Below, piece after piece: positions 53,860-61,584 of a stretch of DNA of 64,000 bases. The translations under genes and the position numbers were made by a program. The notes beneath the pieces are model-generated. The model was not told the DNA's origin and searched no databases. It saw nothing but the letters and a program-made list of their open reading frames with translations. Source of the DNA: Thalassotalea algicola (GTDB taxonomy: Bacteria > Pseudomonadota > Gammaproteobacteria > Enterobacterales > Alteromonadaceae); contig NZ_JABBXH010000001.1 in the NCBI RefSeq assembly GCF_012932965.1, positions 682,001-746,000 of the forward strand. The letters run 5' to 3'. Each line of letters opens with the position of its first letter. Position 1 is the first letter of the stretch.

Positions 53860-55429
53860 ACCAAAGCACCTTCACCCTGACGCTCCCTTATTATTTGCCG
53901 ATCATAAACGGCCGATGACTCGCCGAGATTTTATTTCGACAGGATTACGCACTGGTGGACACGCCATCGCAGGGCTATCGTTATTTAGTTTGTTTGCCAA
54001 CCCAAACAAAGCAAATGCTGCGCTGTCACCAGATTTAGATGCACTGCGCGACTCTTGCGGCATTAATGTGCAAGGCGCTGGCAAAATACCTTTTATCAGT
54101 TTTGATTTAGCTGGTGGCGCCAATATCGCAGGCTCAAATGTGTTAGTTGGCGGTGCCGGAGGGCAGCTAGATTTCCTTTCTACTGCGGGCTATAACAAAT
54201 TAGGTTTACCAGGTGATATGGCACCGTCCATTGCCAACCCTACGACAGGTTTATCCGATTTTATTAACACCGAACTTGGTTTAGCGTTTCATTCAGACTC
54301 CTCGTTTTTACGCGGTATTTTAGAAAAAACCAGTGCTGAAACTCGTGCACTAATCAACGGGGCTGTTATTCCAGCCCGCTCAGATAATGACACCGGTAAT
54401 AACCCTCATAATCCGATGTATGCCATTGCTGCAGCAGGCGCAAATGGTTCATTGATGCCATTAATTGGCTCGCGTAGCACCGACTCCGGCGGCAACTCAA
54501 TGGCACCTGCAAACTTTATCGATTTGAGTATGCGACCAACCAAAATTGATCGTCCTTCTGATGTTACTGGACTGGTCGATATTGGCGATTTATTCAGTTT
54601 GCTTTCGCAATCAGACTCAGTTGCCGTTATGGAAAGTATTCAGCGAATTAGCGCACAAAAAATGAATTCGGTTAACAGCCAAGTGACCCGTGACGACGTT
54701 ATTAAAGACTTAGTCAATTGTGGCTATGTAAAAAGTGCTGACTTAGCCGATCGTTTTGGCGACCCCTCTACGTTAAACCCAGTACTCGACCCTGATATCG
54801 TCGGTCCTGGCGGTATATTTTCCCTCGCTGAATTTGACAGTGAATCGGAGTTTCAAAAAACCGCTTCTATTATGAAGCTCGTGGTTAACGGCTATTCTGG
54901 AGCCGGCACAGTGACGATGGGCGGCTTTGATTATCATACCGGTGAACGTGCCACTGGCGAATTACGTGACTTAAGAGCCGGCCGCTGTATGGGCGCTTGT
55001 TTAGAATATGCTGCCAGACGCAATATGCCTCTAATGATGTACGTATTTAGCGATGGCTCTGTTGCCAGTAATGGCCGGATTGACGATTCGTTAGAAGGCA
55101 GAGGAAAAGGCGAATGGACCGGCGATAATTCATCGACAGGAGCATCGTTTTTCTTAGTATTCAATCCTACTGGACGCCCGCAATTGATGGGCGCTGACGC
55201 CGAGCAAATGGCGAGGCATCAGCAGCTAGGCTTTATGCGCTCAGATGCCTCGGTCGATACGGCATCTGCGCCATCGGCTAATAATGTAAACTTGTTGGTT
55301 GATACGGTATTGCTTAACTACATGGCGCTGCATGGTGAACAAGGGCAGTTTAATGCCGTTGCCCCTAGGCAAGGGCTAGGTAGTGCTACTATGTTAGATG
55401 CACTCACCGCCTTTCAACCGATTGTTTAA
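53852..55429 (+). CDS. Tat-exported DUF1501-like protein
   Basis: A 525-residue protein with a twin-arginine signal: MTRRDFISTGLRTGGHAIAGLSLFSLF, cleavage near ANAALSP. The mature part has the alkaline-phosphatase-like fold signs of DUF1501 proteins: PFISFDLAGGANIAGSNVLVGG near the start, GGFDYHTGERATGELRDLRAGRC, LMMYVFSDGSVASNGRID near the end. DUF1501 proteins normally accompany DUF1552/1585/1588/1592 cytochromes in surface gene pairs, and here the partner with CLACHSGMDPL is two genes upstream. GGGGC serves as RBS. It is the last gene of the plus-strand unit. Confidence 0.8.
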   Translation: MSKPKHLHPDAPLLFADHKRPMTRRDFISTGLRTGGHAIAGLSLFSLFANPNKANAALSPDLDALRDSCGINVQGAGKIPFISFDLAGGANIAGSNVLVGGAGGQLDFLSTAGYNKLGLPGDMAPSIANPTTGLSDFINTELGLAFHSDSSFLRGILEKTSAETRALINGAVIPARSDNDTGNNPHNPMYAIAAAGANGSLMPLIGSRSTDSGGNSMAPANFIDLSMRPTKIDRPSDVTGLVDIGDLFSLLSQSDSVAVMESIQRISAQKMNSVNSQVTRDDVIKDLVNCGYVKSADLADRFGDPSTLNPVLDPDIVGPGGIFSLAEFDSESEFQKTASIMKLVVNGYSGAGTVTMGGFDYHTGERATGELRDLRAGRCMGACLEYAARRNMPLMMYVFSDGSVASNGRIDDSLEGRGKGEWTGDNSSTGASFFLVFNPTGRPQLMGADAEQMARHQQLGFMRSDASVDTASAPSANNVNLLVDTVLLNYMALHGEQGQFNAVAPRQGLGSATMLDALTAFQPIV

Positions 55430-55435
55430 GTGTCG

Positions 55436-55837
55436 CTACTTACGCGGTGTGAACTCTTCTAACGCTGACATTGCCGCTTCTGCTTTAGTCGCTTGAACAA
55501 AGATATGATCGTGATAGTAAGCTGCAACTACATTAGCACTTATGCCCTTGGACGCTAATTTGCTTGCCACTGCTGCAGTCAGCCCAACAGCTTCTAAGCT
55601 AGAGTGAACAGTGAGTGTTATTTGGCTATAAGTGCCCTCAAAAGACAGACCGTTTTTTTCAGCTACAGACTTTTCTAAAATCAGAGTTAAATCCTCAGGT
55701 TCGATAAACGTAGCAACGGGATTTAACTCTACATAGTCGATGAGTGCACCTGACACAGTGCAAAATACAAACTCTGACTCTACTAATTTTGGACTCATCG
55801 AACGCAGTAGTTTGTCTAAATCAGTGATTCCTGACAT
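55436..55837 (-). CDS. ACT-domain protein (ACT_3 type)
   Basis: A 133-residue cytoplasmic protein that is essentially one ACT-like domain pair: LLRSMSPKLVESEFVFCTVSG, then ITLTVHSSLEAVGLTAAVASKLASKGISANVVAAYYHDHIFVQATKAEAAMSAL. The second half is the typical amino-acid-binding ACT_3 sequence. Such proteins are mostly uncharacterised. It is convergent with the DUF1501-like gene (6 bp apart). No attC site lies behind its stop codon, so it is a neighbour of the cassette array and not a member. Confidence 0.88.
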   Translation of the reverse strand: MSGITDLDKLLRSMSPKLVESEFVFCTVSGALIDYVELNPVATFIEPEDLTLILEKSVAEKNGLSFEGTYSQITLTVHSSLEAVGLTAAVASKLASKGISANVVAAYYHDHIFVQATKAEAAMSALEEFTPRK

Positions 55838-55856
55838 TTTGATTTCCTCTTATATT

Positions 55857-55959
55857 ACTATCGCCCCAATAAGGGATTGATAATGTTTGGCTAAACTACC
55901 TAGCTAAGCGGAACATAGCCAAGCTGCTAGCAGTCCCGTGCTTAACTGGCTTATTAGGT
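55857..55959 (-). repeat. attC site of the 55.95-56.19 kb cassette (terminal, slightly degenerate)
   Basis: The core hairpin CTAAGCGGAACATAGCCAAG and CAGTCCCGTGCTTAA match the other sites. The right boundary reads TATTAGGT in place of GTTAGGT, and the left ACTATCGCCCC in place of TAACGCCCC. Last attC sites often diverge like this. The stop codon of the gene lies inside the site. Confidence 0.75.
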
Positions 55960-56193
55960 GAAGCGATTCTTCGGTGGCTCGCCTTTAATAAAATGAACAA
56001 GAATAATTAAAAATATGCTTGTTCCAAAAACAATCCAGTGCCAAATCTCATTTAACGGTTCAACATAGATAAGACTGACGAAATTAACTATCCCAAATAG
56101 CAGCCAAGCTACCCAGCCTTGCCAAACGAGTGGAAGACCCCAAGACCAACTTCCCTTGTTGAGAGATTTAAACCAATACACTTTCTCTTCCAT
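55954..56193 (-). CDS. Cassette gene: small two-helix membrane protein
   Basis: A 79-residue protein with two hydrophobic segments (LPLVWQGWVAWLLFGIVNFVSLIYV and EIWHWIVFGTSIFLIILVHFI) and a Lys/Pro tail. It shows no known family. It begins MEEKVYWFKSLNKGSWSWG, a Trp/Lys-rich start seen in many small integron-borne membrane proteins. Its attC lies directly behind it and overlaps the stop codon. It is the last cassette on the array's left side. Confidence 0.72.
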   Translation of the reverse strand: MEEKVYWFKSLNKGSWSWGLPLVWQGWVAWLLFGIVNFVSLIYVEPLNEIWHWIVFGTSIFLIILVHFIKGEPPKNRFT

Positions 56194-56253
56194 GAACGTT
56201 TCCTATTAAAATTAAACTGAACTCTTCTTCTCAGCTCATGTTCAACTATCGCC

Positions 56254-56536
56254 CCAATAAGCGGTTGATAATATGACGCTATTAAAACTTTTTCGTTATT
56301 ATTGTAAGCAAATTACTCATGTGGCTATAAACCTTCGCTTGAAGTAAAGGACATGTGAAACTATCAACCAGTCATAGCTAACACTTACCAATTCCCAGCC
56401 TTCACGACCTGCGTTTTCACAGGTTCTCTGTATTTCAATATGTTTGCTTGAACGGAGCCGGAATAACCCTCCAATTACTTTATATTCGAAATTTAATGAT
56501 CAATGTTATGGCGAGCAAGCTAACGCCTTGTTATGT
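56254..56536 (-). repeat. Degenerate attC remnants and possible gene-less cassette
   Basis: The left end (56254-56290) repeats ACTATCGCCCCAATAAG and TTGATAAT of the first site. The right end (56500-56536) has GCGAGCAAGCTAACGCCTTGTTATG, a cassette boundary before the cupin gene. The 200 bp between carries no clear gene, so this looks like a decayed or gene-less cassette with two broken attC sites. No other feature is seen in 56194-56530. Confidence 0.5.
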
Positions 56537-56845
56537 AGATTCTTTAAACCAAAATTCTACTTCATCGGTTTCTACTTCAAAACGTGCCGAATGCGCTACG
56601 TGTGCTGGAACATGATACCATTCACCAGTTGAAATTCTGTTTTCAACTCCATTCATCGTAAGTATCAATTCTCCGCGGGTTATTACACCATGATTGTCTG
56701 TATCATGACTATGCAATGGTATGGACGTTCCTGCTGGATAAGATGCAAACAATACGTCACTATCTTTGGCTTCAAGTTTATATGCATCGAATCGTCCATC
56801 ATACAAAGGTAGACTTTTAATTCTATTTGGATACTTCCCTGACAT
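56531..56845 (-). CDS. Cassette gene: cupin-domain protein
   Basis: A 104-residue single-domain cupin. The metal site motifs are visible: GTSIPLHSHDTDNHGVITRGEL (the H-x-H...E/G first cupin motif), then GEWYHVPAHVAHSARF (G-x-x-x-x-P-x-x-x-x-H second motif). Such small cupins may bind metals or be isomerases or binding proteins. The ATG at 56845 has AAGGAG 10 bp upstream. An attC follows the next-upstream cassette at 56865-56968 and the gene's own site lies at 56500-56536. Confidence 0.82.
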   Translation of the reverse strand: MSGKYPNRIKSLPLYDGRFDAYKLEAKDSDVLFASYPAGTSIPLHSHDTDNHGVITRGELILTMNGVENRISTGEWYHVPAHVAHSARFEVETDEVEFWFKEST

Positions 56846-56864
56846 TACAAATGACTCCTTGAAA

Positions 56865-56968
56865 TACAAACGCCCCACTAAGAGGCTTTTAATTGTTGGT
56901 TAAAATGTGAAGCGAAGTGGAACCGAGCAAACTGTTAGCAGTCCCGTGCTTAATGCGCTTGTTATGTG
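56865..56968 (-). repeat. attC site of the 56.96-57.14 kb cassette
   Basis: It has boundary AAACGCCCC on the left and GCGCTTGTTATGTG on the right, with GTGGAACCGAGCAAACTG and CAGTCCCGTGCTTAA in the arm. Confidence 0.85.
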
Positions 56969-57141
56969 CTTTCTTTCTTGCTAAATAATTTAGAAAGAAT
57001 AAATAACCCTGCAAATGGTGTAAGGAACATACCCAATAAGAACCACATCAAAATATCCCTACTTGTTTCTTTCGCCCAATATGCGCAAAAAACACCAAAG
57101 CAAAACCCTGTTAATCCTAACGTAGCAAACTCATTTTCCAT
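56962..57141 (-). CDS. Cassette gene: small membrane protein
   Basis: A 59-residue protein with two hydrophobic stretches (LGLTGFCFGVFCAYWA and ILMWFLLGMFLTPFAGLFILSKLF) and a charged tail KKEST. ATG 57141 with AAGGATG 9 bp ahead gives MENEFATLG; an earlier in-frame Met is not supported. No family is recognised. Confidence 0.72.
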   Translation of the reverse strand: MENEFATLGLTGFCFGVFCAYWAKETSRDILMWFLLGMFLTPFAGLFILSKLFSKKEST

Positions 57142-57200
57142 TAAAAATTCATCCTTGTTATTTATCGTGTTCAAATTTATAAGTGCAATCAATGAAATGC

Positions 57201-57304
57201 ACATAACGCCTTGTTAAGGGGCTGATAATGTTTGGCTAAAATGTGTAACGAAGCGGAACCGAGCAAACTGTTAGCAGTCCCGTGCTTAATGCGCTTGTTA
57301 GGTG
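57201..57304 (-). repeat. attC site of the 57.3-57.9 kb cassette
   Basis: Boundaries are ACATAAC on the left and GTTAGGTG on the right. The arm repeats GCGGAACCGAGCAAACTG and TTAGCAGTCCCGTGC, as in its neighbours. Confidence 0.88.
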
Positions 57305-57307
57305 TTT

Positions 57308-57910
57308 TTATTGCACAGGCTCGAAGGCTTGTAAAGACGGTGACTCATCTTTAGCTCCCATCTGAAATAAGTATAAATTTTTATCGCCAACAAAATGGAC
57401 TTGATGGGAGTTTAAAAGGTTTATAATTTTATTACGCCATATAGGTATGCTTTTTTTATAAAACTCATTACTGACTTTTGAACCAAAAGGGTTACTCGCG
57501 TGGAGGATAGCCCCACATTTTTTATAAACTTTAATAAACTCCTTAGGGTTTAAATATATGTCATCGTGTTTTAAATTGAATTGCGACTTTACGCCTGGAA
57601 CAGCACTTTTATCTTGAGAAATCGGTATTGGAAAATATTTTGGATTTACTTTAGCCATATCTTTAAGCAGGTATTCTGCATTCCAAAATTCTTGAAATTT
57701 TTTATATTCTTGGGAATAAAGCTCTACATTTGAAACTAAAGAACCAAACGCAATTTGCTCCAAAATTTTTCTAAGCTGTAAGCATGCTGATTCTAAAACA
57801 GTAAGCTCTAGGTTCGTTCCTGAAGCATCGGCGAACAACTGGTCAATAACGGATGTTCTATATTTAATATCCTTAAGGATATTCAGGTAAAGTTCATAAC
57901 CCTTTTTCAT
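57308..57910 (-). CDS. Cassette gene: unknown 200-residue protein
   Basis: Starting at ATG 57910 the protein is MKKGYELYLNILKDIKYRTSVIDQ..., helical at first, with ELTVLESACLQLRKILEQIAF resembling HEPN-like or abortive-infection-type helices, and a Lys/Phe-rich middle. The C-terminal part ends KDESPSLQAFEPVQ. The open frame reaches to 58057, but the extra part would translate the attC site, so I reject it. No function can be named; a defence role is only a guess from its kind of location. Confidence 0.7.
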   Translation of the reverse strand: MKKGYELYLNILKDIKYRTSVIDQLFADASGTNLELTVLESACLQLRKILEQIAFGSLVSNVELYSQEYKKFQEFWNAEYLLKDMAKVNPKYFPIPISQDKSAVPGVKSQFNLKHDDIYLNPKEFIKVYKKCGAILHASNPFGSKVSNEFYKKSIPIWRNKIINLLNSHQVHFVGDKNLYLFQMGAKDESPSLQAFEPVQ

Positions 57911-57940
57911 TCGTGCTCCATGCGCTGAATTACGATAAAC

Positions 57941-58045
57941 ACCTAACGCCCTAATAAGGGGCTGATAATAGCTTGCTAAAATGTGTAGCGTAGCGGAACC
58001 GAGCAAGCTGTTAGCAGTCCCACCACTTAATTGGCTTGTTAGCTG
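57941..58045 (-). repeat. attC site of the 58.04-58.56 kb cassette
   Basis: Boundaries are ACCTAAC on the left and GTTAGCTG on the right. The arm has GCGGAACCGAGCAAGCTG, as elsewhere, and its apical loop differs only slightly from other sites. Confidence 0.87.
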
Positions 58046-58560
58046 TTTTTTACCCACATATTTGTCATACGATCACCAGCTAGCCATTGCTCATATGTGA
58101 GCATATTATCCCATGACTCTTCGTTAGACATTCGCTCTATGTTCTTATCTTGTAAATTCTGGAATTCGGCGAACTTTTTCGCTTTGACAGTAAAACCTTG
58201 TCTGAATTTTGGAGGCTTTGAATCGAAGTCATTTGAAGCGTCGGGAACAAATAATATTTTTGTTTCACCATCAGTATTGAATGTTAAATCAATTAACTCA
58301 CTATCGTTTTTTAATACAACATGCCTTTCCGCTTCAATGTACTTATTCTTAATATACCAAATTTTAAAGCCAAATAGCTTTTCACCACCATGTTCTTCAA
58401 TGTACTTTTCTACATTCATTTCACATGTGCACTGTCTAGACCATAATTCAGGTTTTACATCAAGAAATACAGGACTTTGTGTACTTAGTTTTCTGCAAAA
58501 TGAAGCTACTTTCTGATCAATTTTCGGTGGTGTGGTTAATGTTTTTCCATCAAAATGCAC
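58039..58560 (-). CDS. Cassette gene: unknown 173-residue protein
   Basis: A cytoplasmic, charged protein (MHFDGKTLTTPPKIDQKVASFC..., CTCEMNVEKYIEEHGGEKLFGFKIWYIKNKYIEAERHVVL..., ending TYEQWLAGDRMTNMWVKNS). Four Cys are present, two in SRQCTCEMN. No family is recognised. Codon use resembles the other cassettes (A+T-rich, many Lys). Its attC overlaps the stop codon region. Confidence 0.72.
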   Translation of the reverse strand: MHFDGKTLTTPPKIDQKVASFCRKLSTQSPVFLDVKPELWSRQCTCEMNVEKYIEEHGGEKLFGFKIWYIKNKYIEAERHVVLKNDSELIDLTFNTDGETKILFVPDASNDFDSKPPKFRQGFTVKAKKFAEFQNLQDKNIERMSNEESWDNMLTYEQWLAGDRMTNMWVKNS

Positions 58561-58577
58561 TTAATTCTCCCTGAAAC

Positions 58578-58676
58578 AGATAACGCCCTAATAATGGGCA
58601 AAAAATTGTTGGCTAAAATGTTGAGGAACGAAAACAGCAAACTGCTTTTTGTCCTTATTAATTAGCTTGTTATGTG
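58578..58676 (-). repeat. attC site of the 58.68-58.90 kb cassette
   Basis: Boundaries are AGATAAC on the left and GTTATGTG on the right. It is more diverged: GAGGAACGAAAACAGCAAACTG replaces the common arm, but the TAACGCCC end is kept. Confidence 0.8.
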
Positions 58677-58680
58677 TAAA

Positions 58681-58902
58681 TTACACTTTAGCTGATTTGA
58701 TTTCTTTAACGGTACTTATAGACATTTTACCCCACAAGAAAATGCCTAAAAGGCCTAAACCTAATAAAGAGTAATATTTAATATCACTTAAATCTGCGCT
58801 AGTTTTAAAAATAACAAAGGTATACCCAATTAAGAATATTGCGAATAGTGGAATAGTTACTATTGCAGCTATAATTTTGAATTTTAGTGATTTGCGATCC
58901 AT
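58681..58902 (-). CDS. Cassette gene: small two-helix membrane protein
   Basis: A 73-residue protein with two hydrophobic segments (FKIIAAIVTIPLFAIFLIGYTFVIF and YYSLLGLGLLGIFLWGKM). RBS GGAG lies about 9 bp upstream. The right boundary of its cassette is the ACATAAC at 58922. No family is recognised. Confidence 0.72.
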   Translation of the reverse strand: MDRKSLKFKIIAAIVTIPLFAIFLIGYTFVIFKTSADLSDIKYYSLLGLGLLGIFLWGKMSISTVKEIKSAKV

Positions 58903-58945
58903 CGTGGATATTCTCCTTTACACATAACAGTATATTATGTAGACG

Positions 58946-59212
58946 TCTCAGTAATATCCATCTACGATTCTTTCTTTAAATTAACAGAAAAACCCAATAA
59001 TTCAATTCGTTAAGTTCATAAAAACTACTTTCATTAGCGAATGCAGGGGGATTATTGAGACTTCATCGTAATATCCAGTCACTAAAACTCTAATTTATTT
59101 TCTATTATCAATAAATTACAGAGGAAGTTTTATCTCCGCTGGGGATTTACTGAGAATTATCAGTAATATCCTAGGAACAAACTAGATGTCTAAATTGTCG
59201 GGGAAATTACTG
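58946..59212. repeat. Three nested inverted-repeat units between the array and apbE
   Basis: The motif CAGTAATATCC or CGTAATATCC appears at 58950, 59067 and 59161, and its inverted form GGGGATT(A)TACTGAGA-like appears at 59047, 59141 and 59200. This makes three head-to-head pairs (58946-59060, 59067-59155, 59161-59212) of shrinking size. The last overlaps the apbE stop. It may be an unidentified terminal-repeat element or a tyrosine-recombinase site cluster. No gene is seen in 58929-59206. Confidence 0.6.
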
Positions 59213-60199
59213 CAGGCCGTTAGATGCATGCAAGGTCTGCTTATTGTCGATAATAATCGCCTCATATTCTGGCAAGCGATTTATGAGTGCCAAGCCTTGT
59301 TGTAAACCTTTAACAAAAACTGCCGTTGAAAGCGCATCAACATACGTTGAGTCTTGGCCGATAATGGAAACACTGACCACCTTACGCGCGGAGTCACCAG
59401 TTTTTGGGTTAATAATATGATGGTAACGTACGCCATCTTCCATAAAATAGCGTTCATAGTCGCCTGACGTTGAAATGGCTTCGTCAGTAAGGGGCAGGTG
59501 AACTGCGGCTTTATCTTCTGCTCTTGGGTGCTTGATTCCTACATACCAAGGTCGACCGCGACGATCACCTAACAAGCCAGTGTCGCCGCCAGCACTAACT
59601 AAGGCATGCTTAATTCCCTGCTTGCTAAGTAATTCAATGCATTGCTTAACCGCATAGCCTTTGGCAATACCGCCTAAATCTATTTTGATTTGCGGATGAA
59701 GAAAATAAACACTGGAGTCTGCTGTATTTAGCTTAATGCCTTGATAGTTAATGGCGTCAAGCGCATCGTTAATTGCTGTCTGGTTTGGCTTTTGTTTTTT
59801 ACGATAATCGTATTGATAACCAATAGATGCATAAGTAATGTCAAAAGCACCTTCCGTTAGCTGGGCGATGTTATGCGACACTTGCAAAAGCGCCATTAAT
59901 TCACGGGTTATTTTGACCGGTTGAGTGCTCGCTAAACGATTCACCTTACTTAACTCACTGTCTGGCTTGTAAGGACTCATCGCCCGATCGATTCGATTCA
60001 TTTCCACTTCTATAATCTTTACTAACCGCTCAGCAGAGTTTTCTGGACTAGTTGCCTCGTCAAACCAAAACTCAACATGGGCTTGGGTGCCCATGACTTG
60101 AAAGCTGTGCTTAATCCACTGTGCAGATACAGAGTTACTCGCAAGCAACATGAAGGCAAATAAACAAGAGAGTGGCGTGTTAAATAGAGAAGAGTGCAT
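59207..60199 (-). CDS. apbE: FAD:protein FMN transferase ApbE
   Basis: An enzyme of about 330 residues that attaches FMN from FAD to Ser/Thr of exported proteins. The signal peptide is LSCLFAFMLLASNSVSA. Family features are FQVMGTQAHVEFW, YSELSKVNR-like sequence after MSPYKPDS, KIDLGGIAKGYAVK, ALVSAGGDTGLLGDRRGRPWYVGI, and SGDYERYF with HHIINPKTG. ATG 60199 is chosen over a TTG at 60238 because the signal peptide begins there. It is 90 bp behind an outer-membrane barrel gene. No clear FMN-domain target with the usual SGAT-type motif is in the window. Confidence 0.94.
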   Translation of the reverse strand: MHSSLFNTPLSCLFAFMLLASNSVSAQWIKHSFQVMGTQAHVEFWFDEATSPENSAERLVKIIEVEMNRIDRAMSPYKPDSELSKVNRLASTQPVKITRELMALLQVSHNIAQLTEGAFDITYASIGYQYDYRKKQKPNQTAINDALDAINYQGIKLNTADSSVYFLHPQIKIDLGGIAKGYAVKQCIELLSKQGIKHALVSAGGDTGLLGDRRGRPWYVGIKHPRAEDKAAVHLPLTDEAISTSGDYERYFMEDGVRYHHIINPKTGDSARKVVSVSIIGQDSTYVDALSTAVFVKGLQQGLALINRLPEYEAIIIDNKQTLHASNGLQ

Positions 60200-60327
60200 C
60201 GTTATAGAGTTAGAACTACGAGTAGAATAGTTAAGCAATAGGATGACTTTAAAGCATTAGTGTGTAAATCCCAACTCCCTTTTGTCATCACTACACTAAT
60301 GCTAGGTTAATACACTTTTACCAATGA

Positions 60328-61581
60328 CTAAAAATACCACTCTACGGCAAGTTGCATATGGTCATCTTCTCTAATGCTATAAAGCAGGTCGGTTGGCTCG
60401 GTACTTTGCATTAAGCGAATGTCTAAACTTACTTTAATGCTCTCACCAACGCGGCGATTACCTTCAAAAATAAAACTGTAGGCATTGTGGTCTAAATCGG
60501 CACTCATGCCCATTAATAGTTCACTGCTTTGCATATCATTAAAGGCAAGGCGAGCCCCAAAATAAATGTCGTTTTGGACACTTGCTGCCGGCGTGTTGTC
60601 ATCACCTTCGCCGCGCGAATCCCAGCCATACTCCACAAGTAAACCTAAATCTGCTGCCGACTCAAACACGCCAACGTAGGTGTATTCAAAGCCGGCTTGT
60701 GTTGCCCAGAAATCGTCTTGTTCTGTGGTGCGATAAATACTTTCAAACTTCCATAACCAGTCATCTATCGTTGCTTGAATATCGACGCCAAATTGATCCA
60801 TTTGGTTGTAATATTGCTGCAAAACTATCGGTTGATTGGTATTACTTTGACTATAAACTGGCGTTAAAATTGGCTCACGATTTGTTCCGTGAAACCAGTA
60901 AGCACCAACATCAAATACATCAACACTATGGCTCCAACGAATAGCACCATCCAGATGATTTTCTTCTGCTGACGATTCATATTGCACGTGTTCGTCACTA
61001 ACCACTATAGCGCCGCGTAATCGGCCTTTTTGACCAGTAAAAGTTCGCTCCCGAAAGCCGGGCAATACATATAAATCAACTATACCCCAGTCATTAACGA
61101 GCGATAGGTTAATCATTTGCTGGCCAAGTTTATCTTCACCATCAAAGTCTTCAACACTGTCAGTTTGATTAAGCACATCTGCTAGATGTTGAAACTCAGT
61201 GACGCCCCAAAATTCTTTGCGAATACCAGCGCGCAACTCCCAATCATCACCCGCATGTACATAAGATAGCTCTCGGATATCACCATGGCTGCGTTCGTCA
61301 TCTTGCCCGTCATAACGATAATAAGGCTTAAAGGTGATTGAGTCAGCACCATCGCCCCAGCTCCAATAAAACTCAGGCTCAAGATAAACAGATGACTGAC
61401 CGCTTTTTAGCTGAGAATCAAACTGCCCTTCATTAAAAAAGTAACGTTGCTCAACACCTACTTTTCCAGACAGTTCAAATTCTTCCGCCTTGGCAATAAA
61501 GCTAATACTCATCAGCATTAGCGTACTGGTTAATGCCAGTACGCTAAGTGCTTTTGTTAATGGATAAGCTACTTTCTTCAT
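60328..61581 (-). CDS. Outer-membrane beta-barrel protein, DUF1302-like
   Basis: A 417-residue exported protein (signal MKKVAYPLTKALSVLALTSTL..., cleavage near AKA-EEF). The mature part is made of amphipathic strands (SSVYLEPEFYWSWGDGADSITFKPYYRYDGQDDERSHGDIRELSYVHAGDDWELRAGIRKEFWG), and the protein ends QLAVEWYF with the final aromatic. It follows the LolA-like gene by 4 bp. In many proteobacteria such a barrel, a LolA-like protein and an RND/MMPL permease form one envelope transport set, as here. Confidence 0.85.
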   Translation of the reverse strand: MKKVAYPLTKALSVLALTSTLMLMSISFIAKAEEFELSGKVGVEQRYFFNEGQFDSQLKSGQSSVYLEPEFYWSWGDGADSITFKPYYRYDGQDDERSHGDIRELSYVHAGDDWELRAGIRKEFWGVTEFQHLADVLNQTDSVEDFDGEDKLGQQMINLSLVNDWGIVDLYVLPGFRERTFTGQKGRLRGAIVVSDEHVQYESSAEENHLDGAIRWSHSVDVFDVGAYWFHGTNREPILTPVYSQSNTNQPIVLQQYYNQMDQFGVDIQATIDDWLWKFESIYRTTEQDDFWATQAGFEYTYVGVFESAADLGLLVEYGWDSRGEGDDNTPAASVQNDIYFGARLAFNDMQSSELLMGMSADLDHNAYSFIFEGNRRVGESIKVSLDIRLMQSTEPTDLLYSIREDDHMQLAVEWYF

Positions 61582-61584
61582 AGC

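Larger units (their letters stand above)
55857..58928 (-). mobile_element. Integron gene-cassette array without integrase in the window (CALIN-like)
   Basis: Six genes, all on the minus strand, are each followed by a ~100-bp imperfect palindrome of common design. In gene direction these run from TAACAAGC...GGGACTG to CAGCCCCTTA...GGCGTTA, the same plan as Vibrio VCR attC sites. Boundaries are G^TTAGGT/G^TTATGT on one side and ACCTAAC/ACATAAC on the other. The genes are small, unrelated and mostly of unknown function. No integrase or attI is present, so it is either a CALIN or the end of a larger integron to the right, where ACATAAC at 58922 marks the last boundary. Confidence 0.88.

Noticed and set aside
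57911-58057. N-terminal extension of the 57.3-57.9 kb cassette protein
   Set aside because: It would be a translation of the attC site; the ATG at 57910 begins a better protein start.
55857-58676. Repeats at 55.9-58.7 kb as REP/MITE elements
   Set aside because: Their boundary bases, gene-by-gene placement and shared arm design fit integron attC sites better.
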